From Smittium culicis (taxonomy: Eukaryota; Kickxellomycota; Harpellomycetes; Harpellales; Legeriomycetaceae), in the NCBI GenBank assembly GCA_001970855.1, contig LSSN01002482.1, positions 1 to 52,902 of the forward strand: 52,902 nt of DNA, given 5' to 3'. Shown here piece after piece: positions 1 to 12,319 of this stretch. The notes beneath the pieces were generated by a model. It made no database searches and had not been told where the DNA came from. It worked only from the letters and a program-made list of their open reading frames with translations. The translations under genes were made by a program, and so were the position numbers. The stretch's first letter is position 1. Each line of letters starts with the position of its first letter.

Positions 1-1924
1 AAAAAGATTGTATTCAATAATTCTGCCTGAAGCTTCGCAAATAATCAGCGAAAAAATAAAAATCGATCAATTTATACTCTTAAATATTATATCAGATTAA
101 ACTAAAAAAGGATTTAGTTATTTATTAGATATAGATAAAAATAAATAAATAAACTACAATTTTTATAAAACATTTTACAATTGTACTGTAAATATACAAT
201 TATTGAGTAATTTAACATAAAATCATTTTTAAAGGATACCTTTAGAGGTCATCATTAATCTACTTAATAAATAAAATTATTTTATTTGATCTGTTTTTAG
301 ATCTTTATATATATCTATTTCAAAAGGTACAAACTAAACTAACAAATTGCCTAAAGTGTAATTATTATAAAAGTATATCAAAATGAATTTATTATTTTGT
401 AGAGGGAGTCGATAAGCTCAAAGTAAAATATATAAACAAAATTCAAACAATAATAGATAATACTCAAATACCTTGGCAGCTGAAAATATTATATGTATTC
501 AAATAAAGATTATGTAGGCATCAATTTATATATTTTTGAAAAATTCATAATCATACACTCTTTGTTTCGTTTACTTTATTCAATTTGCAAAAAATTCTCA
601 ATTATATGATTAATGCACAAAATGCTGTAAATTTTTCTGTAAATTACTATTCGCATATATAGATTCTAGTATCTGCAAAAAAAAAAAACGGTTGCCTAAT
701 AATAGTGATTTGGTTTTGAAATTAGATCTCAAGTATTTCAAAAAATAGACAAATATACTTCAACACCATTATCTATAGAACATACATTTTATTATGATTA
801 ATTATCAATATCAAAACTACAAAAGTATAGATAGTGTTTTATAGTACCTATTTTATATTATTTAATAATCAAATATACTAATTTAAAGAATCAATACATC
901 CTACACTTAAATACACTTCATCATTCGAAGTATTGTATTTAATAATAATATAGATAATAGTATCAAAGGAATAATTAAATGATAATTAGTAAATTCGCCT
1001 GAAATTCAAATGATTATTATATAAATGATTTTTTTGACTAAATGTACATCTAAATAGCAGATTTTCTAGATGGATATAGGAATTTCAAAACTATATTAAC
1101 AATTTGAATTTTTCGAATAGACTGGCTATAACAAATACCAACTCGATGTTGATTTTAATTTATTAGTTTATGTTTTATAAAAATTTTTTAATTCATTGTT
1201 TACTATTCTTAATTTGGAATTTTTCCTTGGCAAAATATTAAATTTAAAAAAAAATTGAGGTAATATATAAAAAAAAGAATGGAAATACAGTGCCTGCTCA
1301 TAATATTTTTTTAAATTAACTTATTCATAGTTAAGGAATGTGAGTTTAATCACATGCATTTTAATATATCGCAATTAAGTCGAAGGAAGTATAAATGCCC
1401 AGCTGTATTTAAGGCCATCTTAATAATATGATTTTTTTTAAAAGTAATTTATATAAACATCGGAAATTATCATAAAAAATATAAGGCTGCCATATTTTGA
1501 TTATAAATATATCATAATTTATGTATAACTATAAATTAACTTGATAAATTTAAAGCTCAAATATATATTATTTCTTTTATTTGTAGAAAAATGAAAATAT
1601 TGAAATTATATAGTAATTCTGCAATGGTTTATAATTCTTCGTGGTTACAAAGATAATAACTCGTACAGAAAGATTATTTTATTAAACTATTTGATAAAAA
1701 CAGAAACATACTAAAATATAAAGGAAAGTAAATTGGAATAAATAATATATTAAATTCTAATCCACATTAAACAAAAAAATACTTAAAAAGCAATAATAAT
1801 AACAAGTATAATTAATAAAAACTTTGGGTTAAAGTAAGAATTTATGATAAATAATCTACGAATATCGGAAATTAAATATTTTTAAGGCATATAAAACCGG
1901 TCACTTATTAATATGGGTGAGGAT
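1..1924. other. AT-rich gene-free stretch
   Basis: Very AT-rich DNA full of A and T runs. All frames are closed by frequent stops and no homology motif or RNA gene is visible. It lies downstream of the capping-enzyme gene, so it may hold that gene's 3' end and whatever lies beyond the window edge. Confidence 0.6.
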
Positions 1925-4174
1925 CTATTTAGAGTTTCGCTTTTTCCACTCATCACGGATTAATTCAGACTGTTCCTTTAGCTTTTGTTATTATTATTAT
2001 TATTAATACAAAAAAAGGTGTCTTTTAGTAATGATTAGTTCAATATTAATAAGTGAAATAAAAATAAATTTGTAATACCTCATCTGAGCTAATACTGTCT
2101 TTAATGCTAACAAGGATCTTGTTGACGATGGAAATATGATTTCCATGAGGTTTGTCATCTCTATTTCTCATGTATATCCATTTGTATGGCTCTTCATAAA
2201 TTGAATGGATTGTTACTTCGATAATGCTACCATTAAAGCTTTTGTTTAGCTTAAATCTAATAAGGATAATAAACAGAAGCTTGGCTTATCTTTTTGTTCA
2301 ATATGAAAAAATAAAAATCGTTATAAAAAAAAGAATATTGCGAACTGTAGAAATGACGATCTATAAGTGAAATTTAATTAAAAAAAACTTACTTTTCCCA
2401 TTCTTCAGGCGTTACGGATAAATCAGCAAAGTAGGAATAGCTATCACCTCCTTCCCATGAGTGCAATTCTATTTTGGGAATACCATCGGTAATTTCATCT
2501 TTAACAATAGCTTTAAAGTCTATCGAGTTATCTTCTGCAGGCTTCCATTTCAGTCTAAATTATTAAGATATTCGGTAAAAGGAAATTAGTAAACATAAGG
2601 AAATAAGATCAAGTTTTTTGAGAAACCATCCTTTAATTATACAAATAATTGAAAAGAGTAGTATTAAAACATGGAATTTTTACATTTTATTACAAGTTCC
2701 AGGCATATATGGAGCGATAGATGAAGTAAATATTAATCCATCGTTTTTATGTAGCAGTTTTGGAATATCGATGTCAATAACTTTTCCTAAACCATATGAA
2801 AGCTCCATTTTCTTTATTTGAAACCTGCAATTAAAAAATAAAATAAAATAAAGTTAGTATAGATATTATAATACAAATATAAATAAATTCAAGATATTAT
2901 AAAGCTAAATGGCTCACTCGAACTGTTGTACTTTTTGGTAGTGTTCGTTCTTTTTTAAAAAATTGGATAATGGCTTAAGAACATTGACATGTAAATACTA
3001 TTATGAAGAAATGGTATAATTTAAAGTTAGATTACTATTTTAGTTTGAGAATTGTTTGAAAGTACTGGGCCAAAAATAGATATTAGAAGAGTAAGATAAA
3101 ATTAAACTCCTCAAAGTAAAAGCAATGGAAATTATTATAAATACCCCAAGTCGTTTATCTAGTGTTCTACTCATGACATTTAAGCCATTTACTGAAAGTA
3201 AATCAAAGGCAAGAAATATTTTTTTCTTCTATTAAATGTAATGATGTAAGATTTAAATTACTACTCGACAGTAAATATAAAATGGTCATTTGATAACTAC
3301 TTAAATATTTGAAATAAATTTTAATTGTGAACCTTTCCATCAGGATAAGTATCTTCAATAAGCTCGCCGTCAACTATTGTATTATTGTGAAAACTTATAT
3401 CTTTATTTGGTTCTTCAGGTAAAGGAAATACAAGTTTTTCCACGTAGTAATAGTTATTATGTCTATCAAACTTAATTAAGGTATTTTAAAAATGAAATCA
3501 TTAGTATAAATTAATTTAACTTTAGTAATAATGAAATAATAAAATAGATATGTTAGTACTAAAAAAGTTTGAGGCCGATTATCAACGAGAGTCATTAGCA
3601 TTAATACTCTAACTCCATCAGATTTTTCGCAAACAAAGTAGCTAAAATATAATAAATATGTTAATAAAAAAACAAAAAAAAAATTAAAATATATATGATT
3701 GTTTAAATATTGTTTCAAAAAAATTACTTTTCTGATTTCAACTCTTCAAAATGCGATTTTTGAAAGCTAACAGGTTGTGAACCTAGAATTTTAATTTAAT
3801 CTCGTTATTATAATATACATTGGGTTAAAAAAAAACATAAATAAATAAAATATAATTTTTTTATACCTGGAAATCTGGAAGACGCAGTTATTGGAAATCA
3901 AGAATAATAATTAATTAGCGATAACGAAAAGGTTATTTTTAAGCATAAAAGTAGTATCTTGGGAGTACCTAGTATGTGGTAATTCTAAGGTATTTTTTAC
4001 AATTGTGGTTAGCCTTCTATGCATATCAGGCGTCACTCTAACTCCTGGGATTGGGGAAGTGGTTGGTGAGGCAGTTTTGTTTGATCTATAATCATTTTCG
4101 TTTCGAGTTCTCTTGTTGCCCTCGTTTGGGTCGAATATCGTGAACTTTCTTTTTTTATAGCCGATATTGTTCAT
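1925..4174 (-). CDS. CEG1: mRNA capping enzyme, guanylyltransferase subunit (Ceg1 type)
   Basis: Transfers GMP from GTP to the 5' diphosphate end of nascent RNA polymerase II transcripts in the nucleus. Exons on the minus strand are 4174-3969, 3874-3867, 3782-3728, 3641-3560, 3470-3333, 3228-3145, 2997-2918, 2824-2684, 2554-2393, 2256-2079 and 1981-1925. They total 1191 nt, or 396 aa, close to the length of fission yeast Pce1. All nucleotidyltransferase motifs are present in order: I, EKSDG with the nucleophile Lys96; IIIa, FDRHNNYY (118-125); III, DGEL (151-154); IV, DGLIFT (246-251); V, LKWKP (266-270); VI, RDDKPHGN (351-358). There is no triphosphatase or methyltransferase domain, as in fungi, where these are separate proteins. 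The N-terminal 50 residues are basic and polar. CCAAT boxes lie about 135 and 200 bp upstream. Every exon join keeps frame, including the 8-nt exon that encodes part of the FPG motif. Confidence 0.97.
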
Positions 4175-6891
4175 ATTTTATATGGCCGAAAACGTTGGCG
4201 TTAAATTTGATAAAGCATGAAGGAAATATAACTGAGGCAATAAAAAATAAATATATTTTTTAGCTTTTCAGTTTTAAATAAAATGAAGTTCAGAAAATAA
4301 ACATAATTATTGGCTATCACATAGTGGAATTTCATTGCTATTTTATTATTTTTGGAGAAAATTGCTTTTCAGCCAATAATTAATTCGCAACCTTTAAGCT
4401 ACCCAACGTTTTCCTTCAAAGGTTTCATTAAATCGACACTTAAATTATTATTACCAATCAAAGTTTATTATTTTGATAAATGTTGGTTTATGAATATCTT
4501 GAGAGCCCAAAATACAATTTATGTTCTCAATAGTTCCAGTGTGATGTTTTATTTTTGGGCTTTCCTCCATAAATAATAAGAAGCAGACATATGCAACTCA
4601 AGAAAAGAAAAACATGGTTTTTTGACTGGTCTTACTATACGTAAAGGCAATTATCAAAATTTAAGATTGAATATGATATATATCTATGAAATTCGTAACA
4701 GGTTGGAATATTTAAACTAATAAATTCCTTTTTACTCTCACACAGATTATAATTTCTAAATATTATAATATTTTCAAAATTTAAGAATTAATAATAGTAA
4801 ACTAGAGATCATTAGCCCATACATTTGTGTCTAAAATATAAGCCGAATAGCTTCGCTTTGATATGTAGCTCATTGCTTTAAGCTAGTAAATAATCAGATA
4901 ATCCAAGAATGTACTTGTGAGCATCTGTTTTTTTTAGTAAGACTAGGTTATTAGAATTAATTTAATTTAATATCGTATCTGCTTTATTATAATAAAAAAA
5001 GTGAATTACTTTTATTTCTAAAGTTTGATTGAAATTATAAATGGTGGATTATATAAATGTTGAGTTTTCCAGCTCAAAATTAAGTTTTTGATGGATGTAA
5101 ATAAATTAAGTTTTAGCATTAAGAATGAATAGATTTTGCAAATGTGTATATCGACAAAAACATAAATTTTGCATTACCATAGTATTAAACGCCTAGCTTT
5201 ATAAATACTCGCTCATTTAAAAAAAAAATAATTAGCACAAAAATATTAATTGTAAATTAGTGATTTTTATGTATTTTATTACATTTAAATTATGTGAAGT
5301 TAATAATATTAAAAACAGATTAAAAATATAATTAGTTTATAAGAGCAATACTTTTAAATATAAAAAGTTTAAATAAAATCAATCTATAATCGAAATTATA
5401 AAAATCCACATAATTATAAATTATTTGATCCTATATATACACATAAATTATGAGTTATCCAAGTGATTTTATAAAAAAAACCCCCCGTTGAAGCTAATGT
5501 AATTTCTTAAAATTATATATATATGATATATATTTCGAATTAAAACTTAAATACAGTTTTAAAAGATAATTGATTGGCAAGTGATTATAGAGAATAAATT
5601 CACAATAATAACCAAGATGTTTATATTTAATAAAATTTGGGTAGAGTATTAGTTATAAAAAATATTAAATAATTCTTAATTTTTTGTGTATATACTTTTT
5701 TAAAGAAATATAAAATCAGTAACACCGCTTAAATTTTGAATTTAAGCTAAAATGTAATTTATTCAGATAATGTTTCAACATAAATGTATAAATAAATTTT
5801 ATAACAAAGAAAAAATTGTATAAAGTTTTCTTATTCACCGTTTTATTTATAAACTTTCATAATGTGAATATGCGACAATATTCGACAGCTTGTGTTTCTT
5901 CCTCTTAAAATAGCCTAGTTAATAGTGGGATTTATTACTCAAATAGAATATATACTAGTATTATCTATATCGTATCAACAGATTAGGTTCTTTTTATGTT
6001 TTAAGATTAGTTCAAATATATAATTATGACTAACATTAGTGGAAGCGCTCTTGAAACAAGTAAGCTGTATACTTGACTTTATTGTATGGAAATACGTTTT
6101 TTTTCTTTATTCTCAAACTAAAAAAACATGTGATTTAATAGATTTGGTATTTAGTATAAAAAATAACATGAGTTAGTGGTGGTATATATTAATTCAGTTA
6201 AAGTTATAATCATTAAAAGTTTTACTGATTCGAGTTGGGGACTAGGCACAGTATGGATAGATAGCTCATTAATAATTTTTTTGAAATTATATTTTAAAAC
6301 CTATAGATTTTATTACTTGATAGACTCCTGCGTATAAGGAAATCTTATAGTGTGATTTAATACAAATTTTGCTTATGAAAACGGTACACATGTTCTTAAT
6401 AAATTGGCTTGAAAACTCCTTCAGATAAAACTAGCTGAAAATTTGTATAATCTAAATAATAAATATTATTGGCGGGCTTGGCTGAAATATGGAGTTGGTA
6501 CATAAAGCAGGCCAATTGTAATAGCGGATATCATTAATGGATGGAGAGGGGAAATTGCAGCAAATTAGAGTTAGTTGTTTAAAATAGGGAGAGTCTGAAT
6601 CAGAATGTTTAAATGGTATTGTTTTTTATTTAGCTCAATCTAGAAGCGTAACTCGATAGAAAAGTCGGTATTTGTACCATTTATTTAAAATGTAGTTTAA
6701 AACATTAAATCTAAAAGCTTACATTAATAGATAAATGTTTTTCTCTTATTAAGCTTTATTATTTAATACTTGAACTGCTATTTTTTAGAAAATTGAATTT
6801 CTCATCTCATATATCATTTATATTCATTTATTACTAGCCTAAGAATACTCTACCTTCATTTATTGTATCTGCTAAGCTACAGAATATCGAA
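4175..6891. other. AT-rich intergenic stretch
   Basis: No gene recognised. Two CCAAT pentamers at 4309-4313 (as ATTGG) and 4373-4377 sit upstream of the minus-strand capping-enzyme gene. A short GC-richer patch lies around 6470-6570, without an open frame. The rest is A/T runs. The short open frame at 4352-4576 has no recognisable content. Confidence 0.6.
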
Positions 6892-9868
6892 ATGATATCT
6901 CCAAAACCCAAACACGTACAAACCCTAGATTATTTCGACAACAATAAGCTTTTGCCTTCTCTTAAATCCATAAAAAACTCTATAATCGGTAACAACTACA
7001 GAAAGAGAATTTATTGCAATGAAAGCGATATAATACCAATGTAAGTACCATCTATTTTGAATTTACCTTCTACTCTGTCATTGTTTTTACTTTATGCTCT
7101 AGGCTATATATGTGAATTCATTTACTTGTAGAATTATAAAACTGCTAACGGATAATAGCAAAGATCTAAGCATAAGAACTGAGGCCTGCTTAATTTTTAC
7201 AAGCATTTTGCACAGTATTTTTTTTATATGTTTTTTTTACTACTACGAATTCTCATAATTTTTATATGACTTATTTACATCCATATAATAATAGGCAAGG
7301 AATGTTATGAGCTTATTAGAGATTTGAGTGGGATAGAGGTTTTTAAAATTTTAGTCAGTTCCTTAAATTCTGAATCTGATTTTGGGATTTATGAAATACT
7401 AACTAGAGCCATAAACCAAATCATGATTTATGACAGCTTATCCAAGGCAATTGAAAGTTGTTTGGTAATCCTATTCCTAATAATCTTTTTGTTTTCTTTT
7501 GCTTACATTCTTGCAAGCTTTGAATCAGTTTTTCTCGAATTCGATGTTATTTATTTAATTTAAAATTCTAATATATATTCTAATTAATTAAAATTATGTA
7601 ATAATTAGAACGACCTTTGTCGCCCACTCGTGATGATACTAGAAAAAATTTCTAATTTAAAGGAGCTTAACTCTTCTCAACAGCGATTGACTATCAATTC
7701 AATATCTATCATCGAAAAATTATGCATCAATAATAACAGACAGCAATATGTTTTGAGCTTAAATATAGTCTCGCATATTATCAAAATTATTGATCTTCCA
7801 TACGAAAAAGTACTTTTTATCATCACTTTATTCGTACACCTTACATTATGTGTTTCTAACTATCTTAATTATATTATATTTGTGGATATTTCAATAGATA
7901 GTCGTTGCTTCTTTAAACGCTTTAGCTGCTTTAGCTTATGAAAACCCAAAGTCAGCAAAAATTATCTTTTCCTCAAACGGTAAATTTTTTCTAAACCCTT
8001 CATTCATATCTGTATCGTTATTTGGTCGCCTAACTGTTTTTATCTTTATTTATTTTACATCACATTTGAAAAAAATTTTTTTTTGATTTTTTTTTTTAGA
8101 AAATTACAATTCAAAGTTCTTTAATGACTTTATAAGCAAGCTTAAATCCGAAAATATTGAAATCCAAATCTCGATATGCAAACTGTAAGATTATAAAACC
8201 TTCACTATTCTCTATAAACTTTTTTTAAATTTTACAATCGTGTTTTTGCTACGATGCAGAAATATCTCAGCTCAGAGCCTAATACGTTTCTTCAATTTCT
8301 TATAATTATTTGCCTTTTAACTCATTTATTCTTTTTTTTTTATTACATACAATTTATGTATGAATGCCCATATATTAACTTTTGATTATATTTTATTTTT
8401 AACAATCAGACTTTCTAGGCTTGGAGGCTCATTGGAAAGTGGAGTAAATCCACAAGAGTTGGCAGTTACAGTAATCCCGATTATAAGCCGTTTAATAATA
8501 AAAGATAACAAATACAGACTCTCTGCTGTTGAAGCGCTAAGCCTGTTATGTCATGAAAACACTGAAATGCAAAACGCTTCTAGCGACGCTAAACTTATAA
8601 CTGAGCTAATAAATTTGGTGCTTGACTCTGAGAAAAAGCAGGAAAGCGAATTTGTTGACGTGGAATTACACATTAAAATCCAATTTAATTCAATATTAGC
8701 CATTTCAGAGATGGTATCAAGTAAAGAAGAAGGTCGAATGTTAGCCACAGAAAATGGAATTATCAACATTATCGAACGTGGTCTCGCACATGGCGACTTT
8801 AGGGTGAGATCAGCTTCGTGTTTGTGCACTAGGTACTTATCTAGGTCACCAAAAATAACACGAACAAAGTTGTCTGACACAAACATACTTGGACTTCTTG
8901 TTAAACTATTAGACGACCCAGTTGTTGAAGTGAGAATTATGTCGACTTCGACTCTCCCCAATATATTTCTTGATTACTCGCAGATGCGACAAAAAGCAAT
9001 TGAGATGGGTATATCTTCAAAATTAGTTAAATTACTTGACACTGATAGTAAAGAGCTTACCAGAAATGTTTTATGGACGTTCAAGAATATGTTATCAATG
9101 TCAGAAAAAAATATCAAAAGAAGCGTTATGTCAAATCTCACGTTTTCCAGGCTGGAGTTATACCTGAGTAATACGGATAGTGATATTTTAGAACAGTCTT
9201 CGAACATTTTAAGGAATTTAGTTTGTAGCACATCTGATGATATTGAGTATGTAGTTCAAGAGTTAGGAGTGCAAGGATTACGAGTACATTTGAAGAATCT
9301 ACTCAACTCAAAAATTGAAAACTGTGTTATTCATAGCTTATATACGATGACAAATGTAGCTGTAGGCGCAGATGAGTATAAGCGAATTATTTATGACGAT
9401 GATGAATTACTCTCTTTGTTAAGCACTTTACTAGTAAGTTTATTTATTTTATATTGATGTACTTTAATCATCGAGTGAAACGATGATTTTCATAAACTAA
9501 GCTAGGAATCATCCTTTTTCTCCTTCTCGATAATTTTTATATTTTATTTTTTTACTCAAAAAAATTTCAAATAAACGTCTATAATATTTACAAATATTAA
9601 TATTTTTTTAATTTATCATTTCTTGTTTATTTAGACTTCTAGCTCTCCTGATATAAAGGTAGCATGTTTATGGTGTATAGCGAACTTGTCATTTGATGAC
9701 CCATCTGGTGTATCAAATAAGAAAGAAATAGCAGAAAAATTCGAGAGACTGGGGATTCTTGAACTTACATCTAAACTTAAAGACGATGAAAATTTAGATG
9801 TGCGCGATAGAGCTGTGATTATCCAATCGCAGCTGCGCGATTACTTTAATGATATAGAAAGTCTCTAG
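6892..9868 (+). CDS. ARMC8: ARMC8 / Gid5 (Vid28) armadillo-repeat subunit of the GID/CTLH E3 ligase
   Basis: Scaffold and substrate-receptor docking subunit of the GID/CTLH ubiquitin ligase, which in yeast degrades gluconeogenic enzymes. Exons are 6892-7040, 7132-7214, 7295-7464, 7609-7809, 7898-7979, 8100-8184, 8410-9433 and 9635-9868. They total 2028 nt, or 675 aa, almost the length of human ARMC8. Family matches run end to end. The N terminus has KNSIIGNN, like the KNAVIGNN of ARMC8. The middle has ALAYENP, like VLAFENP. The C terminus has CLWCIANLSFDDPSG and ends in a LRDYF helix, like the family's last repeat. Almost the whole protein is armadillo-type helical repeats. The intron at 8185-8409 is unusually long. 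A possible 15-nt exon inside it would keep frame, but direct joining aligns better to ARMC8. Confidence 0.93.
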
Positions 9869-11393
9869 TACAATTTCTTGCGAGATTTTCTATTATTCTA
9901 ATTCTCCACTACCTATATTTGCCAATTTTTTTTTAAATTTGTGTTGTTAATTATCTTTATTTTTCCTTTATTTATTTTTTTCATTTTGATCCATGAATAA
10001 AAAATAAATATATTTATAATAATTTATTTAATTGTCATCTGGATCTTATAGCAATTCAATCTTATACCATTATATATCAGCAGCAACTTTAATGGGTTGA
10101 TCGTTTAGTTTTTCTAAACCATGCTATCAATCAGCTAAATTATAATACTAAAATCGTAAATTTATTTTTTTTTTAAAATACGCGCTAAAAAAATACGAAC
10201 TTTTTAAACGATATAGGAAATATGGTATAGTTCCAAATCTATGTAAAAGTGTATGTTTCACATTAAATATTCCACACACAATTAAACAAATGCTGTAAGT
10301 AAATATCAATCCATCATTGGCGATATAATTTCGACAAAATGGAAAGGTATATGGATTATTTAATTGGAATATTTGATTGGTATAATCATGAGCAAGATGT
10401 TGTATTTTATTCTTTTTCTTGTAAGTACTACTTTACTTTGAAGGAGGAAAATGCAATAAATATATATTGGTTTAAACAAGATTTTAACTATTTTGTGAAA
10501 AATGATTTCTGTTTTACATATTTTACATTTTTTTTGATTTTATAAATATAATTATTTTTAAAAAAATTGTAATTGATCTTTTCATTTCTTGTTTTAAGCG
10601 CAAAAATTATGAGAAAATTTTATTTTTGCACGTTTAAACATATTTATAGCGTATAATATTTTCTTTGTATTTATTATGCTTTTTTTTATCGTTTAATCAT
10701 TACTACTATTTTACCCTTTAAGCATTATACAATACAAACAGCATAGATATTTTTTTAGGCTTTGCAATAGCGATATAAAATTAATATAATTACAGATACA
10801 TCTATAGATTAGTAGATTTAGGATTTGTTTTATATTATTTTCAAAACTTCATTTTACGCAGATACGAATATAAAGGATAAGCAATTGTTTAGATTTAAAG
10901 TTATAAGTTGTATCGTGAAGAATTTATTGTTGCCCACAAAAATTTGGTATCTTTTTAATAAATAATAAAAACAGAGTAAAAAATATAGACTTGTCGAATA
11001 GAATTTAGATTTAAATTCTCTTTTTATAAAACATTCTGCAAATTTTGCCATTATTTTACGTTATTTGTAAAAAAAAAAAAAAAATGCTAATATTTTAAGG
11101 AGAAATCTGAAGCTCAGTTAAATAAATAAAAAAAACTCTGTAAAAAAGAAAAAATTCTCCTATAGACTTGGACTGAAATTTATTGAGGCATATGATAATT
11201 TCTTGCACTATAATCTGACCCTATAGCGAAAAGCTTATAACTAACACCCTCAAAGTAGCTTCAACCAAAAATGTTATATAACAACTCAGTCTCTCTCTTA
11301 CTCGCCTTTTTACTCATTCAATTAAGTTTTATACTTGTAGTTTTTCGCACTAATAGACACATCTTGAGAAAGGATAAGATTCCTCTGTAAGCC
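9869..11393. other. AT-rich intergenic stretch
   Basis: The 3' side of ARMC8 and the 5' side of the first enoyl-CoA isomerase. The short open frames here (10339-10545 plus, 10854-11051 minus) have biased AT-driven composition and no recognisable domain. No RNA gene is seen. Confidence 0.55.
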
Positions 11394-12319
11394 ATGAGCG
11401 TGTACAACTATCCAAACAACGAAAAGGCACTTGTCAGATTACAAGTTGACTTAAAAGAGGAAATAAACACGTATGTATTCATAATTCATCTAGTAGACTT
11501 GCCTGAAAATAGGTTGACTATATCGTTTTGCCAAGCATTCAACCAAGCACTTGATAAAATTCTCCTAGTATTCGACACCGAATTCGAAGCACAAGCTCGC
11601 AGATACAAAAGTGGCGAAAAAGATCAACTCCGTGGATTTGTTGTCACAACTTCAAGCGGAAAGTTTTTCAGCAATGGGCTAAACATTGAACAGTCTCTAG
11701 GCAAGAAAGACTTTGGGCTGGTATTTTCTGCCATGATTGCTCGCGTCCTTGAGTTCAAGCTACCAACCATCGCTGCCGTTAATGGGCATGCTTTCGCTGG
11801 CGGGTGTATGATCGCAAGTATGCATGATTACGTTGTTATGAATAAATTTAGAGGCTACATATGCATGGTAAATATATATCTACCTTTATTTTTATATAAT
11901 CCAAAGTTTCACCATTCTTGCCTCTCCTTATCCAAATATTTTTTAAATGGAAATAAAAGTACATTAATCATTTTTAATTTACGTTTCATTAGAACGAGAT
12001 CGATATTGATTTCCCTCTCGATCACGGAACTTTTCAATTCATGAGATCCAGGCTGAGCAGCCCACGTTATGTCCATAAATGTTTAGTCGATGGCCATAGA
12101 TTTACCGCTGAAGAAGGAATTCAAGCAGGATTAGTCGACTTTGCTGTCGATAAGGATCAAGTATTGCAAACTTCAATCGACCTTGGCATTAAGCTGTCCA
12201 AAAAAGTTATCAACGGTGGTACCACTTATGGCTTGATGAAATCTCAGAAGAATAAGGAAGCCATATCTTCTCTTCTAACCGAAAGAGTCAGACCTGGAAT
12301 GCGTAATTCCAAGTTGTAA
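11394..12319 (+). CDS. peroxisomal enoyl-CoA delta isomerase / hydratase, crotonase fold, paralogue A
   Basis: Crotonase-superfamily enzyme, probably a delta3,delta2-enoyl-CoA isomerase for beta-oxidation of unsaturated fatty acids in peroxisomes. Exons are 11394-11867 and 11993-12319, giving 266 aa. The first oxyanion-hole segment is SSGKFFSNG (87-95) and the second is NGHAFAGG (130-137), followed by HDYVVMN. The acidic residue in the NEID motif (E160) is a candidate catalytic base. The last three residues are SKL, a perfect type 1 peroxisomal targeting signal. The GKFFSNG and GHA-x-AGG-x(4)-HDY patterns resemble plant peroxisomal ECI proteins. A paralogue lies 7 kb downstream on the other strand, with the intron at the same codon just before Asn-Glu. 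The exact reaction, isomerase or hydratase, cannot be decided from the sequence. Confidence 0.9.

Noticed and set aside
2618..2821. Plus-strand open frame of 67 codons
   Set aside because: It is antisense to the motif IV exon of the capping enzyme.
4352..4576. Plus-strand open frame of 74 codons upstream of CEG1
   Set aside because: No domain, AT-driven composition, and it contains the likely CCAAT box of the divergent gene.
8262..8276. A possible 15-nt exon in the long ARMC8 intron
   Set aside because: It keeps frame, but joining 8184 directly to 8410 also keeps frame and aligns better with the ARMC8 family at this point.
8360..9457. A 365-residue open frame starting at an ATG at 8360 as a separate gene
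   Set aside because: The real gene starts at 6892. The part before 8410 is intron, and the open frame is the large seventh exon of ARMC8 read into its flanking introns.
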